Under the pieces are notes generated by a model. The model was given only the letters and a program-made list of their open reading frames with translations, did not search any database and was not told the DNA's origin. Positions 7,507-8,303 of a stretch of DNA of 8,303 nt are shown here, piece after piece. Every line of letters begins with the position of its first letter. Position 1 is the first letter of the stretch. Source of the DNA: a bacterium (GTDB lineage: Bacteria > Margulisbacteria > Marinamargulisbacteria > UBA6595); the NCBI GenBank assembly GCA_027621615.1, contig JAQCBC010000027.1, positions 1 to 8,303 of the forward strand. Direction: 5' to 3'. The position numbers were made by a program, and so were the translations under genes.

Positions 7507-7690
7507 AAGCCCATCCGGTAGTTTCAGGAGTCAGCAAGGCGCTGAGCGACACGCCATTTTACTTTCAATTATTGAAACTGCAAAAAAACAGGTCATCAAT
7601 AGTTTATCTGCTATTCAACACGCTTTAAACGGCTCCCTCGTCTTCAGGGGTGCTAGACAGTTACGAAATTATATCATATATGCTTATTAA
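7499..7690 (+). pseudogene. IS66-family transposase remnant (C-terminal fragment)
   Basis: A 63-codon open stretch contains the pattern SGSFRSQQGAERHA, then LLSIIETAKKQ and NSLSAIQHALNG (about 7514-7633). This resembles the end of the IS66-type transposase catalytic domain, where FRS/SERG-GAE is followed by SLIETAKxxGxxxxxYL. Only about 40 residues match; the acidic catalytic region and N-terminal domains are missing, and the residues after HALNG (through 7690) show no similarity I recognise. Upstream the frame is open only back to about 7475, inside the end of recG, so there is no room for the rest of a transposase. It therefore looks like the broken tail of an insertion sequence left beside recG. 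The match is from memory of the family, not a search. A real small protein is the alternative, but no ribosome site precedes the ATG at 7499. Confidence 0.55.
7563..7577. repeat. Perfect inverted repeat TTTCAAT-T-ATTGAAA
   Basis: Seven bases on each side are perfectly complementary around one central T. It lies within the transposase remnant (codons for the LLSIIETA region), so the symmetry may be accidental. A regulator-binding site is possible but unsupported. Confidence 0.3.
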
Positions 7691-7693
7691 GCA
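7681..7693. repeat. Inverted repeat TGCTTA-T-TAAGCA, with two more TGCTTA copies downstream
   Basis: A perfect 6+1+6 inverted repeat spans 7681-7693. The half-site TGCTTA recurs at 7711-7716, overlapping the proposed -35 box, and at 7736-7741, overlapping the proposed -10 box. This placement would suit an operator controlling the gene at 7781. Alternatively these are relics of insertion-sequence ends, since IS66-type termini commonly carry GTAAGC-like ends and its complement GCTTAC occurs at 7737-7742. Both readings are inference. Confidence 0.35.
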
Positions 7694-7709
7694 ATCCCAA
7701 AAAAGATTC

Positions 7710-7739
7710 TTGCTTATGCGTAATTGATTATGGTATGCT
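7710..7739 (+). promoter_or_regulatory. Candidate sigma70-type promoter with extended -10 for the downstream gene
   Basis: A -35-like TTGCTT (7710-7715) is separated by 18 bp from a -10-like TATGCT (7734-7739), which is preceded by TGG to form an extended -10 (TGnTATGCT). Transcription would begin near 7746 and give a leader of about 35 nt before the ATG at 7781. The -35 matches the consensus at only three positions; the extended -10 may compensate. Confidence 0.45.
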
Positions 7740-7769
7740 TACATGAAGGTTATTGTTTTACATGAAAAT

Positions 7770-7774
7770 GGGAG
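7770..7774 (+). promoter_or_regulatory. Ribosome binding site of the 171-codon gene
   Basis: GGGAG lies 6 nt before the ATG at 7781, with A/T-rich spacing. This supports 7781 as the true start; nearby ATGs at 7762 and 7768 are in other frames. Confidence 0.65.
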
Positions 7775-7780
7775 TTAAAA

Positions 7781-8296
7781 ATGAAAATTATAACACCAAT
7801 TGTTTTAGTTTCATCTGTAAAAGGGGAAATTTTTCCAACGAAACGAAATTCAATGCCAGAAAAGCCAGAATCTGCTCGCTTTCTTGGAGCTGTTACTTAT
7901 GTAAGTACAGTTAAAACACTTGGAGATGTTTCAAGTGCAAAGGAGAAAGAAAAAGTCTGCACATATCGTGATAGGAAATCTGGAACAACATCGCGAATGG
8001 ACTGTCAAGCATTAGAAAGGAGGTTTCTACAATCTCCTGGCACGTGTGTTGAAGTGGGGACGATGACTTTCTTCGACGATGGTCAACGATTTGTAGTTAA
8101 CCCTTTAAAATCTCTCTGCAACATAGAAGGAGACATCCAAGCATATCAATCGAGTGTTTCCCCTGTAACGGGTCAAGCCAATCGTAAAAATAAAGGTAAT
8201 AATGAAGAAACCTACAAAGTAAACACAGAACATGGGGATAAATTGGAATACAGGGTTAATACTAGAACAAACAAATTTAAAAAAGAAGAAGTATAA
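7781..8296 (+). CDS. Unrecognised 171-residue protein, A/T-rich gene
   Basis: I do not recognise this protein. It has a good ribosome site, a plausible own promoter and a TAA stop 7 nt before the window end. The N-terminus (MKIITPIVLVSSVKGEIF) has a short hydrophobic run of about 10 residues, too weak and without a clear cleavage site to call a signal peptide. Four cysteines at 60, 75, 89 and 113 (KVCTYRD, RMDCQAL, GTCVEVG, SLCNIEG) are spaced so that they could form disulphides or bind metal; the middle reads as beta-rich (CVEVGTMTFFDDGQRFVV). The last ~50 residues are polar and charged (ANRKNKGNNEETY, RTNKFKKEEV) and probably disordered. The gene is much richer in A and T than recG and lacks the strong G-over-C bias of the preceding genes, suggesting horizontal acquisition. 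A phage, plasmid or genomic-island cargo gene is possible. Being coding is likely, function unknown. Confidence 0.65.
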   Translation: MKIITPIVLVSSVKGEIFPTKRNSMPEKPESARFLGAVTYVSTVKTLGDVSSAKEKEKVCTYRDRKSGTTSRMDCQALERRFLQSPGTCVEVGTMTFFDDGQRFVVNPLKSLCNIEGDIQAYQSSVSPVTGQANRKNKGNNEETYKVNTEHGDKLEYRVNTRTNKFKKEEV

Positions 8297-8303
8297 CTAA
8301 AAG

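Noticed and set aside
7641..7668. tRNA-like start (TCCCTCGTCTTCAGGGG recalls tRNA-Glu 5' halves)
   Set aside because: No anticodon arm, T-arm or acceptor complement can be folded from the following bases; the similarity covers only about 15 bases.
1..8303. CRISPR array, rRNA or riboswitch
   Set aside because: No regularly spaced direct repeats, no rRNA-like conserved stretches, and the only gene-free stretch over 100 bases (7480-7780) has no recognisable riboswitch core.

Overview
The window comes from a Gram-negative (diderm) bacterium. It encodes Sec-type signal peptides, a lipoprotein with a lipobox, and a C-terminal beta-barrel that ends in phenylalanine. TGA serves as a normal stop at the ends of purL and the fourth gene, so the code is standard. 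I cannot name the phylum. DUF6175-like plus LPP20-like gene pairs are familiar from Bacteroidota and some other diderm lineages, but that is weak evidence.

Layout: (1) 1-596 is the C-terminal part of purL (purine biosynthesis), cut by the window edge. (2) 593-5400 is a tight four-gene cassette of exported proteins: an outer-membrane beta-barrel protein with a large N-terminal extension, a DUF6175-like periplasmic protein, a secreted protein with an LPP20-like N-terminus and an Ig-like middle, and a small LPP20-like lipoprotein. Gene junctions are 4-bp ATGA overlaps, a 2-nt gap and a 28-nt gap, so it reads as one transcript, translationally coupled to purL at its 5' end. (3) 5434-7479 is a complete recG helicase gene, 33 nt downstream. 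(4) 7480-7780 is an intergenic stretch holding a decayed fragment that looks like the C-terminus of an IS66-family transposase, small palindromes and a plausible extended -10 promoter. (5) 7781-8296 is an unrecognised, A/T-rich 171-codon gene.

Everything recognised lies on the + strand. From 1 to about 7480 the strand is rich in G over C (hand-counted lines: 601-660 has 21 G to 6 C, 7081-7140 has 25 G to 12 C), as expected for leading-strand housekeeping DNA. After the transposase remnant the composition changes (7801-7860: 20 of 60 G+C and almost no skew, against 33 of 60 in 6901-6960), suggesting that the right end is acquired DNA.

The most interesting part is the exported cassette. Its four products look like parts of one outer-membrane/periplasmic assembly: a barrel, two soluble secreted proteins and a lipoprotein anchor. 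Its function is not evident from the sequence.
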